From Cymodocea nodosa (Eukaryota; Streptophyta; Magnoliopsida; Alismatales; Cymodoceaceae): DNA of 64,000 bases. The notes under the pieces were generated by a model that ran no database searches, was not told the origin of the DNA, and saw only the letters and a list, made by a program, of their open reading frames with translations. Position 1 is the stretch's first letter. Each line of letters opens with the position of its first letter. The position numbers were made by a program, and so were the translations under genes. The DNA is taken from the NCBI GenBank assembly GCA_036874045.1, contig JAZBRI010000011.1, positions 14,712,001 to 14,776,000 of the forward strand, read 5' to 3'. Shown here piece by piece: positions 48,701 through 60,799 of the stretch.

Positions 48701-50277
48701 TTTTGCACTTTAATAACTTCTTAAAATGTTAACACCCAACTTAAAATAATTGACCATAAGTAGATAGATCTTTCCTTATATATGTGTGTGTGCGTGTGTA
48801 TGCTTGTAAGTCCTATCCTCAATCTTATCAATGTTCTAATCAAACCCTAAAATAGAAAAGAAGTAGCTCAATGTAAATCACTTACTAAAACCAACCTTTG
48901 TCTTGCTTCTCGTTGGAAGCTCATGTTTCTTAACAAAAAGGAATGTCAAATACTGAAATAGATCAAATGACCTAAAACTTAGGCAATGAAAAGTTTTCGC
49001 AAAATACTAGAAACAAGATGTAGATATTTCAAACTTTTTATCCTTAAAATTGGCATTTTGTTAAAGTTCGAAATTGGCAAGTTGAGTTGGTCCACCAATA
49101 TTAGTCTTTTGCACATTAATGAAGGTCTTGCTCTAATATCAAGCTAACGCAGTCTTCTATTCTATTGTAAGGAAAAAATCTTGAGTTCAAACTCAAACGT
49201 CATTATCAAAGCATTCTAAAGTCTTGGTCTTCAATGAAAAGATGGAGGAATAATAAAAAAAGAATGACAAGATAAGGGAGAAGGCTCATCAGAGTATAAA
49301 TTATACAACATGATAAGTCTACCAACAAGAGAACAAGATTGATCTTTCACTCTACCATGACGAGGAGACGTTGAGTTCAAACTAAAGAAGATAAAAACAG
49401 TACCATTGTCAAAAAAAGACCATAACCGAGAAAAATAACTAAGAAGGGTTCGGTTGCGATGGGGGATGGACTCCAGCTAGTGAAAACGATGTAATAATGA
49501 ACACAAAAGTTCCAGCTGGTAGCTGCTGCAGAAAACAGACCGACCATCAAAACGATAAAAACAGGAAGCTCACACTTGTGTTGCAGACCGCATAGTCTAG
49601 TATTCAAAAGGAAAATATAAATCAACATATCAAGAACAGCTACAGAAGCCGCAAAAGCATCCTAAAAATCTTAGAAAGAAAAAACTATAAGAAATTAAGG
49701 AGAAGTATTTCTACACAAAAACACTACCAATATCAGAAGAAGAAAAAAATCTAAGAAAAGAGTTCTTTAGATGAAACAACATTTTTTTAAAAATCAATAA
49801 CAACGAATCCAGAAGCCGAATCTGATCAAAATCATTGACAACAATGCATTACCTACTACACTGCTGACAGAACCTCTGCTCCTGGCCGCCGACCAACACA
49901 ATCGGAGTCTTGGAGTGGGCCTCGCAGACCTTGTGCCGGCGGTGGTATTCCCTGCAGCTGCTGAGATCAGATTGACATCCGTCGACGAGACACGACACGT
50001 TCTGACTCCCGTTGCTCGGTGTCCGGGCCCTCTTCGACGTGCCCGACGGAGGCACCGCCAGCGTCGCCGAGGACCTCACTTGCTCCTTCCACTTGCTCGT
50101 GGAGCCTAGGTCACCTAGTCCACCGAGCTTGAGGTCGAAATCGAGTCCACTCGTCTGGCCCCGGAGGTTACCACTGCTGGAAGCGGCTACCATCGAGCCA
50201 ATGTTGGGTTCGGGCCCTTCGGGGAGATGGTCCAATTCTGAGAGATCCCACGCTGGAAGCTTCGTTCCCCAATCCAT
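45713..50277 (-). CDS. SPL: SBP-box transcription factor, SPL13/SPL16 type (three coding exons)
   Basis: Exons on -: 50277-49853, 47625-47495, 46380-45713, all GT/AG with matching phases; 407 residues. The N-terminus [15 protein letters not shown] and the motif FDLKLGG are typical of the SPL13/SPL16 branch. SBP domain about 94-171: first zinc site C96, C101, C118, H121; second zinc site C137, C140, H144, C156; overlapping nuclear signal [17 protein letters not shown]. The first intron falls inside the SBP domain after CQQCSR, as in the family. The last exon has the [11 protein letters not shown] peptide, encoded by the miR156 site, and ends GILPFSW like relatives (PFHWE). Expected role: nuclear DNA binding to GTAC elements, controlling phase change, inflorescence or grain/fruit shape. 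Introns are 2.2 and 1.1 kb. All zinc ligands are intact. Confidence 0.94.
46043..46062 (-). promoter_or_regulatory. miR156/157 target site in the SPL coding sequence
   Basis: The minus strand reads GTGCTCTCTCTCTTCTGTCA, the canonical SPL target sequence. It pairs with miR156 with a single mismatch, as in most SPL genes. It sits in exon 3 and encodes ALSLLSS. It predicts that the mRNA is cut in juvenile tissue and accumulates with age. Confidence 0.95.
48490..48835 (+). repeat. Dispersed repeat copies in SPL intron 1
   Basis: AACACCCAACTTAAAATAAT followed by TGACCATAAGTAGATAGATC (48729-48768) is a diverged member of the same family as the copies near 12700 and 25285. A second, weaker piece starts near 48487 (ATCTAACTCAAAATAAAAG). 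The second copy is followed by a TATATGTGTGTGTG tract. Confidence 0.45.
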
Positions 50278-51095
50278 GGAAGAAGACCCACTTAAATTCT
50301 TCCTTCGAAAAAACCCTACCCTTCCCCTACCAGTGCTGCCGTTTCTTCTCGTAAGTTTCGCACTTGTTCTTCTCTCTCACTTCCACTGTTCACAATAGTC
50401 CATGATATGCATCTGAAATGAAATCAAATCCCCCATTTACCGTCCACAGCCTTTGAAGAGAGCGACGATAAAGTGAAATCCAGAATTCAGGTAAGTACAG
50501 AGCTATGACAGAGAGAAAACCGTCAAAATCAAAATGGTACAGAGGAGATGGGCAAAGAGCGAAGGACAGATGGAAATGACGAGGAAACCAGATGTCCGGT
50601 AGTGGAACATTAAAAGTCCAAATCAAAGTTCAAGAAAAACCACACGGAGGCAACAGAAGGAAAAGAACTGAACTTCTACGGGCACATCGAAGTTACAACA
50701 GAAATCAACAGAGAGTGGTGGGGAAGAAACAGGGGAAGACCAGGAAAATCCAAAACAAGAGATGGGTATCTGGACAACACCCTCCACACAAATTCAGGGG
50801 AACCTCTCACCCTGGCCTGGGGAGATCATAAGCAAAAAGAAGGTAGGGGAAAGGAAGGGGGAAGGGTGAGAAAAGCCGGCGAAGGGCAGGGCTTGGCTTG
50901 CAGAAAGCTGCAGCTTCAACCAACAGCTGCAGAAAGCCTGCTCCGCCTCCTCGCCAACCATTCAATTCCCGAGATGGACGCAACAATAGATTTATAGAGA
51001 GGAAGGAGGAGAAGGGAGGGAAGGGAAGAGAGGGTAGGAAAATGCTGGATGGAGGGCCTGAATCATCAGTGTTGGTCACCACCAGGAACAACTAA
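50278..51095 (-). promoter_or_regulatory. Probable leader and promoter of the SPL gene
   Basis: The region upstream of the SPL start is GC-rich and purine-rich on + (CT-rich on the gene strand), as in plant leaders. A possible leader intron ends at an acceptor ATTTCATTTCAG near 50416 on -. Open frames on both strands here have no domains and are put down to composition. Confidence 0.4.
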
Positions 51096-51099
51096 TCCC

Positions 51100-53990
51100 T
51101 CCAATCATTAACAGATACTATAACTCTAATCTGAGAAGAATAATTTTCTTTAGTATTAAACTAAGAAATTAATCATTATATAATTTTTTGCACATAAATA
51201 TGTCGGAAGTTTTTTAATATTACTAAGTACACCTTTAGATATTGTTTGAGACAAAGAACAAGATATATATTTGGAAGTCCGAAAGAATAAGATTGGTTCG
51301 AGATCTATTTATAAACTTTTGAATTTTATATAGTTATGATTTACAAAAAATAAAAATAAAAATTCATAAATATTATTGATACGATAGATTTCTAAAAAAT
51401 TTGAAAATCATTTTATTATTTAGGTGTGTATTTTATGTTATGATTTATTTGTTTACACACGAGAATGACGCCTTTATTCCTCGTAATATTTAACCTTTTT
51501 GTTTATCTTGTGATATTTCTTTCATTCAACCACAAAAGGCTTTGCAGTCTTCCGTTCGATTAGCCTAATAACAGGTGTGCGATCGGTAAATACGGAAAGT
51601 AACAGTAGCCGACCGTAGCAAAGATCAGGAAGACTTGGGTATGACCATTAACGTGTGTTTTTGACACTGTAAAACGTTCAAGTTACTGTCGTGAGAGTGA
51701 TATTGGAAATCTTTTTCGCCGTTACAAATAAACACCACACAGGTTATTATTTAAAATCTATTTATACACCTAGAAAGTAACGTAAAAGAACAGAAAGATT
51801 CACAAAAAATAAAATTACAAAAGGTTAACAGAAATATAGGTATAGGTATTTTTGTACAGTAAGGAATATGATTGAAAATAATAAAAAGTGGTAAAATACG
51901 ACTGTTAAACGTTTATTACGAGTTTATAGATAAAATATGATTTTTATTATTTATAATGAATTTTATGATAAAAGATGTTAAAGGTGTCTTGATTGCAAGC
52001 AAACATAATGTATATAGTGATGGTTGACCAAAATCGAACCTTCTTTTGTTCTTGATTTTACAATTCTTTCGAAAATTTTCATGTCCAACATATTTAAAAA
52101 ATCAATTAAAAAGCGACTTAAACGATCCATCCGACAAAATTTGCAGTATTCCATAAAATATAATAAGATGCTCGATGTACTGCAACGTGGACAAGTATCT
52201 CAAAACAATTCCTCTTGCCATCGCTGCCAGGGAATAGGGATGATCTAAAAGAAGACTACAAAGGGATTTAAAATCAAAAGTCTGATCCCTAAACCCTAAA
52301 TAACCAATTATTGTTAACCTTTAACTTCAGCGGAACATCTTTTGTACACACATACATGCACACACAAAAGCTGCCAAATTCGAGGAGACCACCCTTCTGT
52401 GGGAAACTTAAGCCTATGACGTAGGCAATAAAACCAGTTTATATTTTTACATTCTTTAATATTTAAATCTAAATAAATAAATAAAACTATGACTATCATC
52501 TTTATTTCTAATCCAGCCAGCTTGTCACTGTTTCTTGCACTCCCTGTTGGTAGGGATTAGATCAGAGGACATTACAGATTAACGATGATAAGTACCGACG
52601 ACCATTGAGGAGGAGGAGGAGGAGGAGGAAATCATAATGTGTGCACCTTCGCAGGAATCTCCGGTTTTACTGGATAAATATTAGCTTCTACATGTGTATG
52701 TCACAGTACTTGGGGGAACAATCATACACGACTGTTATTAATTTTTGACTTCGTTATACGAAGAGATATTTAATAATAAAAGACAGAACATTTAAAAGTC
52801 ATAACTGTAATTGGAATTTTCTACAATCGGTCAGCTACACATTGTCACATGTCTCGACCGTCGAAGCACTTAATTAGACCATACGCAAATGATTAAGCTA
52901 TCGTAAATATTAAATAGCTGTTTGTTGATTATAGTTATTCAAACGAAATTTGGATTTTCTAGATTCTTTGTTTTACCTCTCAAATGCGTTACACTTCAAT
53001 TTTTCTACGCTTGTGTTGCCACCTTCTTGTTTTCACTTTCTTTTGAATCATTTAGTATAACAGAAATAATTTAATTTTTTATCGTTTTATTTGAAGCATC
53101 CTGTCGACGTGTCACAATATATCGGATTTAACTACTTTTTAGTTTTTTATTTTATTTTTAAGTAATAGGAGAATAACAAACATTAAAAAAAAGTATTCAT
53201 AATTATGGAACCACGATTAAGAGGAAAAAGATACATAAAGTTTAGAATTAAAGTTACAGAGACCAAAAAAAAAAAAGCAACAGAAGAACAAAAAGGAAAA
53301 AGATCAAAAGATTAATTTACTCCTTTTCCTTCGATGATGCCAACTTAAGTCTTAGAGAGGTTGATGTGTGGTATTACAGCTATCAATAGAAACATCACTC
53401 GAATTACTAACTAAAATTGTAAGATGTATTCTCTAATTTAATTGAATTTCTTTTAATGTTTCAAACCTAAAACTTGAAGTTCAATTATTTAGCCAAAAGG
53501 AAAAAAAAAAAAAAGATTAAAAATGTTATTAACAATAAGAAGGGAGATCCAAACAAGTTTACAAATTAAATAAAGAGTGATTAGAAAAATCTTTTTTTAA
53601 AAAAAATTATCATCGAGTAAGATGCGGGATAATGTAATCTACATAGAGGTATTTGTTAGTATCCATGGTTAAGTTACAAAGAGAAGATATTGGATTACAT
53701 TGTCTGTCTTTATTAATTAGGTTTTTCTGGGTAAGCAATTTATTATTTATGGCTAGTTAAATTAAAACTTTTAGTTTGAGGAGAGCTTCGGCTTTCCAAA
53801 CGTGTCCATAACCATAATACGCTCCTCCATTCATGAGGTGGTCGTAGCTTGATATAACAAATAAGCATCATGAGATTGTTGCAACTACTTTTTAATGGAA
53901 AAACCTTCCTTTTTAAGTAAGAGTGTGTATAAAATAAATGAAGTTCAATTAAATTAGAGGTTTCGATAGTAATTACTTTACGGAACTAAT
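51100..53990. other. AT-rich intergenic DNA
   Basis: No gene supported. A (GGA)n tract lies at 52607-52629. A short frame at 52024-52248 ends SCHRCQGIGMI, with one CxxCxGxG half-motif of the DnaJ zinc-finger type. One copy alone is too little to call a gene. Confidence 0.5.
52607..52629. repeat. (GGA)n microsatellite
   Basis: About eight GGA/GAG units in otherwise AT-rich intergenic DNA. Confidence 0.9.
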
Positions 53991-53993
53991 ATT

Positions 53994-54215
53994 TCAATAA
54001 GATAGGTGGATGACGAAGGAGATGACATACCGTGGCGTGTCTTTCTCGACTAATCCCTTGCGTACCTCTATTACTTTGTTGGATGGTATTTTTGCTTGTG
54101 TCGACCATTTCCAATACTCAAAAAAATTACCTACATGATGCAACGTAGAATGATAAATTTGAATCTGCTTCTCCCACAGACCTTGTACGTTGGGGTCACC
54201 CCACAGTGATCTCAC
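53994..54215 (-). pseudogene. Possible fragment resembling a G-protein alpha subunit helical domain
   Basis: The frame begins MRSLWGDPNVQGLWEKQIQI and later has IPSNKVIEVRKGLVEKDT. The pattern LW.DP.VQ followed, about 30 residues on, by IP....V...R recalls the helical domain of G-alpha proteins (LW.DP.IQ...YIPT..DVL..R). No GTPase motif is nearby, the spacing is loose and the rest of the gene is absent. At best it is an old gene fragment; it may be chance. Confidence 0.2.
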
Positions 54216-57200
54216 AGTTAACTTTCATTGAAAATTTTATTTTAAAAAGGAACAAGTTCACTATGATTAACTTATTTGATTATGATATCCAACACGAATC
54301 AGACTCATAATCCATGGGTGATAAGAAAAACCCAAGTGGGCCCATTCTTTTCCGTGATAATTACAGTCTGATAATGTCATTCTTTTTTTCATATTTAATG
54401 TTTGACAGTGACATGCATTAAATTTTTTTTTTTTTTAAAAAAAAAAAAAACATGACAGAAGCCGCACCTGCATGACGAAAAGTACATACATGTAGTAACG
54501 CAGACGATAAGGTGTAAATAATAAACTAACCATACATCACTGCCAAAAAATAAATTAACTGCGTACCGATAAATTGGCCATACAAAAAATATTCCTGTAT
54601 TTGTCCAACCCGAACAGAAGCGTCGCTAAAAGGAGCAAAAGATAAATGTCCTTGTTGGTTGTCTAGGATCAACCACCGAGAAATGAGCATAAACACAATA
54701 ACATAAATGATCTTCCGTCGACTTATAAAAAACTTTAAATTAAATAAAAAAGTTCTAGATTCAGACTTATGCAAAAATACTTAAAGAAGTGAAAAAAGAG
54801 AGAGCCGATCATAAGAAACGATACGATACACCGAACACGCTGGTTATTGGACGGTAAATAAATAGATGGTTGAGGCATCGCTTTCTCTGTTAGGTCGTGG
54901 ACGGTGCTTACTCCTATTGGTTGTGTGTCGTGAGATTCTCATTGGCGACGTGGGGTCTCCGTTCTTTGATGCATCCGAGGATTGCCATTGGTCGCTGGGA
55001 ACTTCAAAAATAAAATATGGATTAATGGAGAGTTTTATGGTATTTAGATTGTGCGTGATAATTTAATAACTAACTACTCGTTGGTGATTACAGACTTTAC
55101 CACTTATAGTTTGAATCCATGGTTACGGTTTTAAAAATTTTGATACTTATATGTAGACAGACATTCTTATGTTAACATATGGATGGATAATCCCTCTCTT
55201 TGTCGTCCTCAACATGTTATCGAAAGATAAAAATACCCTCGGGTCCTTACATTTACGTCTATTGGTTAAAAAATAAAAATAACAAATTGTAGGACCTAAA
55301 AAAGATGAATCCAAATCTTTTATAGGTCGACGAAAAATGATATTTTATGCAATTGGTTAAATTCCATAAAAATAAATATCGATTTAGATCTGTAGGATCG
55401 TAACTTGAAACCAACGAATACATCAGGAGAAAAAAAAATCAGTCGTCGGAGAGATCCGCTCCAACCAATAATGGTATTGGTTTTTATTATTATTAATGTA
55501 TATTACGAGATCCGTCACTGAATTCATTTGCATTACAGCGAAAGCACTGCAAATTTTTTTATTATTGATCTCAATCGTGGGGATTTTGCGTTGAACGCTC
55601 GTTTCGCACGAAAGTGACAGTTTTTATTTTTGAAAAAAAAAAAACCGAATCACCGTTGGTGGACGAACGAAGTCGAGTAAATGACTTCTCGTCTGCATCT
55701 TCGTCATCATCGACGCGGATTTGCATTGCACTTGGAAATAATCAGTCCAACTTTTTTATCGTTACGTTATTTATTAAGATGGTTGAATAGTATTTTAAAG
55801 TTTTTTTAAGATAAAAATAATAATTTTTGATTATGTCGTCAACCAAAACCATAAGACCATAAGAGAGAAGAAAAAAAAAGTTTACAGGAAATAGATCATA
55901 AGATACAAAAGTTTATCTAAATCAAAAGAAGTAAAAATCTCAACAAGGTACAAGTTCAAAAAAAGCATTTCAATACAATATGGAACGAAAAATAATAGAA
56001 GGAAGTTACCGTTGGAAAAATGACGTTTTTTTAATTCCTAAATCTCAAACGTTTAAAGTTAGCGTTGTGGTTAGTATTGCTTATTTCAATAAGAACTTAA
56101 AAGAAGGTAATATGTTAATCTCAAATAAATTAAACCTTATTTTAATTATCAGCAGCTGCATTTGTAGGAAAATTTATTTAAGTAAAAAGAATTAAGGAAA
56201 AGGGACCTCATTGAATGTTGATATTCTCAAGTTAACCAAAAAAAAAAAAAAAAGCAGATATGAGACGTCCTTTTTTTTCCCTTGTCAATTCGTGGATTGC
56301 GTGGGTTCTACTTGATCTTGATGTTCGCGATAGTTCGAATTTCAAGCCTGCACTTACAATGAATTTTCTAACTCATTATTAAAAAAAAAAAAATGGACTT
56401 AAGAAATGATGTGTGAGTATAAAATGCAAATGTGGAAAACTTGAACGTCAAAAGGTGCAAAAAGAAGGATATCGATACAAATTACCCATCACTTTCAAAT
56501 GCAATCGCGTAGCCGCAGTTTCCGTGAAGACGAGATTATCAATAAGTTGGATCCATCAGAAACCGCGTCACGAAGAAGTACCAATAGCTGGCAGGATTGT
56601 AAGGTCAGAGCTTTTAAATTTAAATCCAAATAAAAATATTTATTATTGCAAAAAAAAAATCACTGAAAGTGGAATAGCACATTTTATTTTCTATTATTTT
56701 GATTATCTATGATCTACATATAATGGAATTATATTCGTTAATTTATTATAATATTTAGATTTTGAAGATTTATTTTTTCATAAAACTAACGATCTACATT
56801 CAGAAAATAACGATTCTTCTCGTTGATAATAACGTAGTTGACGATATTTGTAATTATTGTTAAAGTTGAGAACGTTATTAAAAAAAAAGGGTTAAAGGTG
56901 GGGAAGATGTGGTGCATTGGGAAACGATACATATAGGATGCAGACCTAGGAGTGACAGGTCTAGTGCGAGCGTGGAAATGGGTGCCCACCGAACTCGGAA
57001 GAGAGGGCATTTGATTTGACGGGATCTTTTTCCCTTCCAACCGACCACCGCCTCACATGCAAGTGACTCTTTATATATATATTAAAAAAAAACATTCAAA
57101 AGAATAAAAATGAAGCAATGCAAGAGAGTTGTCTGTCTTTTATCTACGATTAATCTGTGTTATCGTAGATTTTACTAAAATAATTCTCGGTCTGTGGGTT

Positions 57201-59177
57201 CGCCTTGGATGCACGGATGATGCCGTCATGTGCAGTAGGTCGATGGCGCTGCCGGCGTCGGCGTCGGCGTCGGAGACTCGGAGAGTAATGGACCGACATT
57301 TTAGTCTGGGATTTAGCAAAAGGTATCATCGGCTCGAGGGATTGGGGTTTTTTATTTTTTATTTTTTTTACTCTCTGTAATTTCTCATAATAAATGGTAA
57401 TTTTTACATCACATTTTTTTAAAAAGTTAAAATTTATTTCAGAATTTTAAATTTTTTTTCTAAGAGTTTTAAATTTACAATTAAAAAAATGCTGAAAGGC
57501 TTTTTAATTTTCTTAAAAATCAAGATTCGAAGAAATCTTAACATTAAAAAAAATATCACTTTTTAAAAAAAAAAATGATCTACACCGATTTCTATATACA
57601 AGTGAAGAAGACCTAATGATAAATAACATTTAACATTAAGAAAATTAATAATGATGAATCCATAAAATATGACATTTAATCTTATTTCTACATTTATTAG
57701 GGTTGTTAGAAATGTAGTAAAAATTGTAAATGTTATTGCTTTTGGCTAACTGAATTATTGTAGTTATTATTATTTTCTAATAAGGTTACGATGTCATTGT
57801 CAGTACGAGTAAGAAATTGCCAAGGAAACAGTGACCAATGAAAATTAATCAAATAAATAACTTCAAAAGCACGCGCATCTAATAAACTCGATCCAAAAAA
57901 TGTTTCTTTTAAATTCCATTACCAAATTTCTGAGATTACTGTAAATTTAATACTTTTATGTTTACGTTTAGAATCTTTCACCCTAAGGAAAATCAAGAAT
58001 TAGATTGGACGGACTCTACAAAAATGCCTAAGCCTTATTATACATTGACATGATCCGAAGTTAACGTAATTTTGCGATCAAGCGAAAGTCACCAAACGAT
58101 AATCACTTAGTATTTATTCGTAGTTTGTTAGAAAAAGAAAAGAAAACTTAAGATTACGATGGTTCAAAAATCTTGAAAAAGAAGAAGATGGTTGTTGGAG
58201 GCGTTCACAGCAAAGGGAAAAATATACGATTAGTACAAGAAAGACCGTGAATTGCAAACAGAATACCTCAAGCTCCAATAATTTAGGCGTTTGGCGGCTG
58301 CAGCAGTGCATTAATGTCATTGTATTCGCTGGGATTGCGTATCCATGTATATATAATCATCGCCAAATAATTAATTACCATACGGTGGAAAACAGTGAAA
58401 GTCCATGATCGATGATGATCTGAAAGGAACTGTACATCGATCATGTCATGTTGAGAGGGCCCACTCACAGGATGGATTACTATTCAAAACAAAAAAAAAA
58501 AATTCTAGATAACTCATTTGCCATTAGAATTGCTAAAAAAAAAAAATAGGACTGTTATCAAAAAGAAAAGGCATGCAATTGCTGGTAGCTAAATAAGCTG
58601 GTGCGCACCGATAACTAACTTTAAATAGTTGATTCGATCAAAAATCATGTAGTTTTGCAGGTGTATTTTTCGCTGAACTAATAGTGGAATCGTGTAGTTG
58701 CAAGGATAGAGAGCTTGCATTTATTACTTAAGCTAAAGGTATTGTGATTGTAAAAGAATATTTTTCCGTAAGATTCAACACCTGCCCAGTCGAAAATCAA
58801 GCAAGCCGAGCCTTTAGTTTCCTTCCTTCAGGTCATGCGAAAGAACTCAAGATGGGCCTGTTTCTTTATTCGGTTGAAATTTGTACGATGGGCCTTTTCT
58901 CTTGCTGCCGGCGGGTCTTCATGCTCACTTCACGGGTGCTGTTGATTTTTTTACCTGAGTTTTCATATTTTTCGTTTTCTAATTTTTTGACTCCCTTATG
59001 TACACAAACCTATATAATCATTTCCATGGTAATATTGATGCTGAGAAAATGAGAGCATGAATGCTCACCTTATTTTGTGTTGTTCGGTCAAGGTTGGCCG
59101 TCCTACCTGATCAACCATTCACCATAGAGTATTGATTAGGTAAAATTGATCATAAACCAAAACGTTTTACACTGGAC
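54216..59177. other. Gene-poor AT-rich region
   Basis: Nearly 5 kb of AT-rich DNA with many homopolymer runs (for example a T14/A14 palindrome-like run at about 54424-54450). Frames such as 56413-56712 (99 codons, basic) and 57129-57380 (with a GCGTCG repeat at 57255-57271) have no domain. I see nothing supportable. Confidence 0.55.
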
Positions 59178-59330
59178 ATGGTGAGGAGCCCCTCCAACTC
59201 CGGCGTCGACGCCGGCATCGTTCTCCCTCTCCAACCGCTCAATCCCGATTCTCGCGACCACACACCGCCGCAGCCGATCGACCTCCTCCGCGTCCGGTGG
59301 TTCTGTCGCCGCACCGGTGGGCGTCGTTAA
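59178..59330 (+). other. Short GC-rich open frame in AT-rich surroundings
   Basis: A 50-codon frame starting MVRSPSNSGVDAGIVLPLQP and ending at TAA 59328-59330 occupies an isolated GC-rich island. Composition is like the first exons of genuine genes in this window. A donor-like CCG|GTGGGC lies at its end. I recognise no domain and found no second exon. It could be a gene fragment captured from elsewhere, a small ORF, or part of the promoter of the phytocyanin-like gene 740 bp downstream. Confidence 0.2.
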
Positions 59331-60067
59331 GGACCTGGTTTAATTTATCAGAAAACCATCGGAAGAGGTTGTGATGTTCAGAAAATTAAGAGTCGTCAAA
59401 AATGCGCTTCGAAAAAGATCGATCACCACCTGTCTCGTTGCCATTTTTTCTACCACCTTTTCGTTTCGTTAATTTGTACATTTAAACATGACTCCCGTAG
59501 AATCAAACTAGCTATAATGGTATGTAACATAATTGCTTGGTACGTAACAACGAATGCGTCGTGCAGTTTTCTCAAATTCAAAATCACATGAACCAATAAT
59601 GGTATGCATCTTGGAATGACATAATGGTCACCTGCAATCGTACTTCTCTTCTCTTGTATAATATTTGTTTTCGAGAAAGTTCTATTATTATTATTATTGA
59701 ATTAAATAGGTTTTCGAGAACGTTGAGTTTCTTCAGATCGATGGGAAGATTTTATGCAATGTCTTAGGATTTTAGATTTGCTTCTTGCACGATAAATAAC
59801 AAGAAGCGATCATGATCGATATAAATGGCAAATGCATTAAGAAATGGCATATTAGTTTTCAAAAAATTAATGTCACTTGTCCGCTTCCAAGTCCCAGTCT
59901 GACTAGGTGAAAGAATGGCTTTAGCTTTGACATCTCCTTCGCACCAATCCTCCTCCTCCTCCTCCCTCTAGAATCCATTGCTTATTATTAAATCACCCTT
60001 ATTCCTATTTTACGTGATTGAACAAACACACTCCTTTAATTTGGGCATTCCCTCCCACCGCCCCGCC

Positions 60068-60799
60068 ATGGCATATACGCCACCTTCCCACCTCCTCCTC
60101 CAACTCCTTCCTTTCCTCCTTCCCCTCTTCTCCACCACATCCGTCGCCACCAACTACACCGTGGGCGGCGACGCCGGTTGGGTCTTCTCCGCCTCGACCA
60201 ACGCCTCCGCCACCGACTACACCGCATGGGCTGCTGCCTCTCTTACATTCCACCTCGGCGATTTCCTGAGTACGCGTTCTAGCAACCTGTCTCCAACACC
60301 CAATTCTCTTCTTTAGTGCCCTTTCCCCCCTCCCTTTTTCTTGGTTTTGTCGTTTGTGCCTACATGATGGGTGGAAGCCTTGACGTGGACTACAGTATTC
60401 AACAAGGGCGCGAATTCGACGGTGATCCAGACGTACAACGCGACGACGTACAGGTTGTGTAGCCTTGAACAGGACTACGGGAACCTGACGTCGCAGTTCG
60501 GCGTCGACGACGTCGAGGAAGACGGAGGAGCCGGTGGGATACCGGTGTCGCTGGTGAGGGAAGGGGATAATTACTTCTTCTCCTCCGCCGAGGAAGGCTT
60601 CCAGTGTAGGAGAGGGATGAGATTCCAGATCAAGGTTCGGCATGGAAACGTCCTCCCTCCCCCTTCCGCTCTTCCGCCGACGGTGTTCACTCCGGAGGGG
60701 GGTCATGTGGCGTTCGACGCCGGCAGGGGCGGCGTGGTAGGAGGTTGGAAGTGGTGGTGGGGAATCACTTCGTGTGTGGTGCTGGTGTGGTCCGTGTGA
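60068..60799 (+). CDS. Phytocyanin-like (early-nodulin-like) GPI-anchored protein lacking copper ligands (two exons)
   Basis: Exons 60068-60269 and 60396-60799 with a 126-bp intron (CTGA|GTACGC, ACTACAG|TATTC) give 201 residues. Residues 1-28 form a signal peptide. The mature part starts TNYTVGGDAGWVFS, the usual plastocyanin-like start, then YTAWAAASLTFHLGDFLIFN and TYNATTYRLC. C89 and C138 can form the conserved disulfide. The copper ligands are absent: Ser75 replaces the first His (usual HNV), Ser/Ala at 130-132 the Cys, and Gln137 the second His; M142 remains. This defines the non-copper early-nodulin-like group. Several N-glycosylation sites (N29, N45, N74, N82, N97) and a hydrophobic C-terminal tail from about 180 suggest a GPI anchor. 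An acidic Gly-rich insertion lies at about 104-116. The start at 60068 is preferred over an in-frame ATG at 59978. Confidence 0.88.

Noticed and set aside
49377-49628. 83-codon hydrophobic minus frame
   Set aside because: Lies in SPL intron 1; hydrophobicity stems from T-rich intron sequence on that strand.
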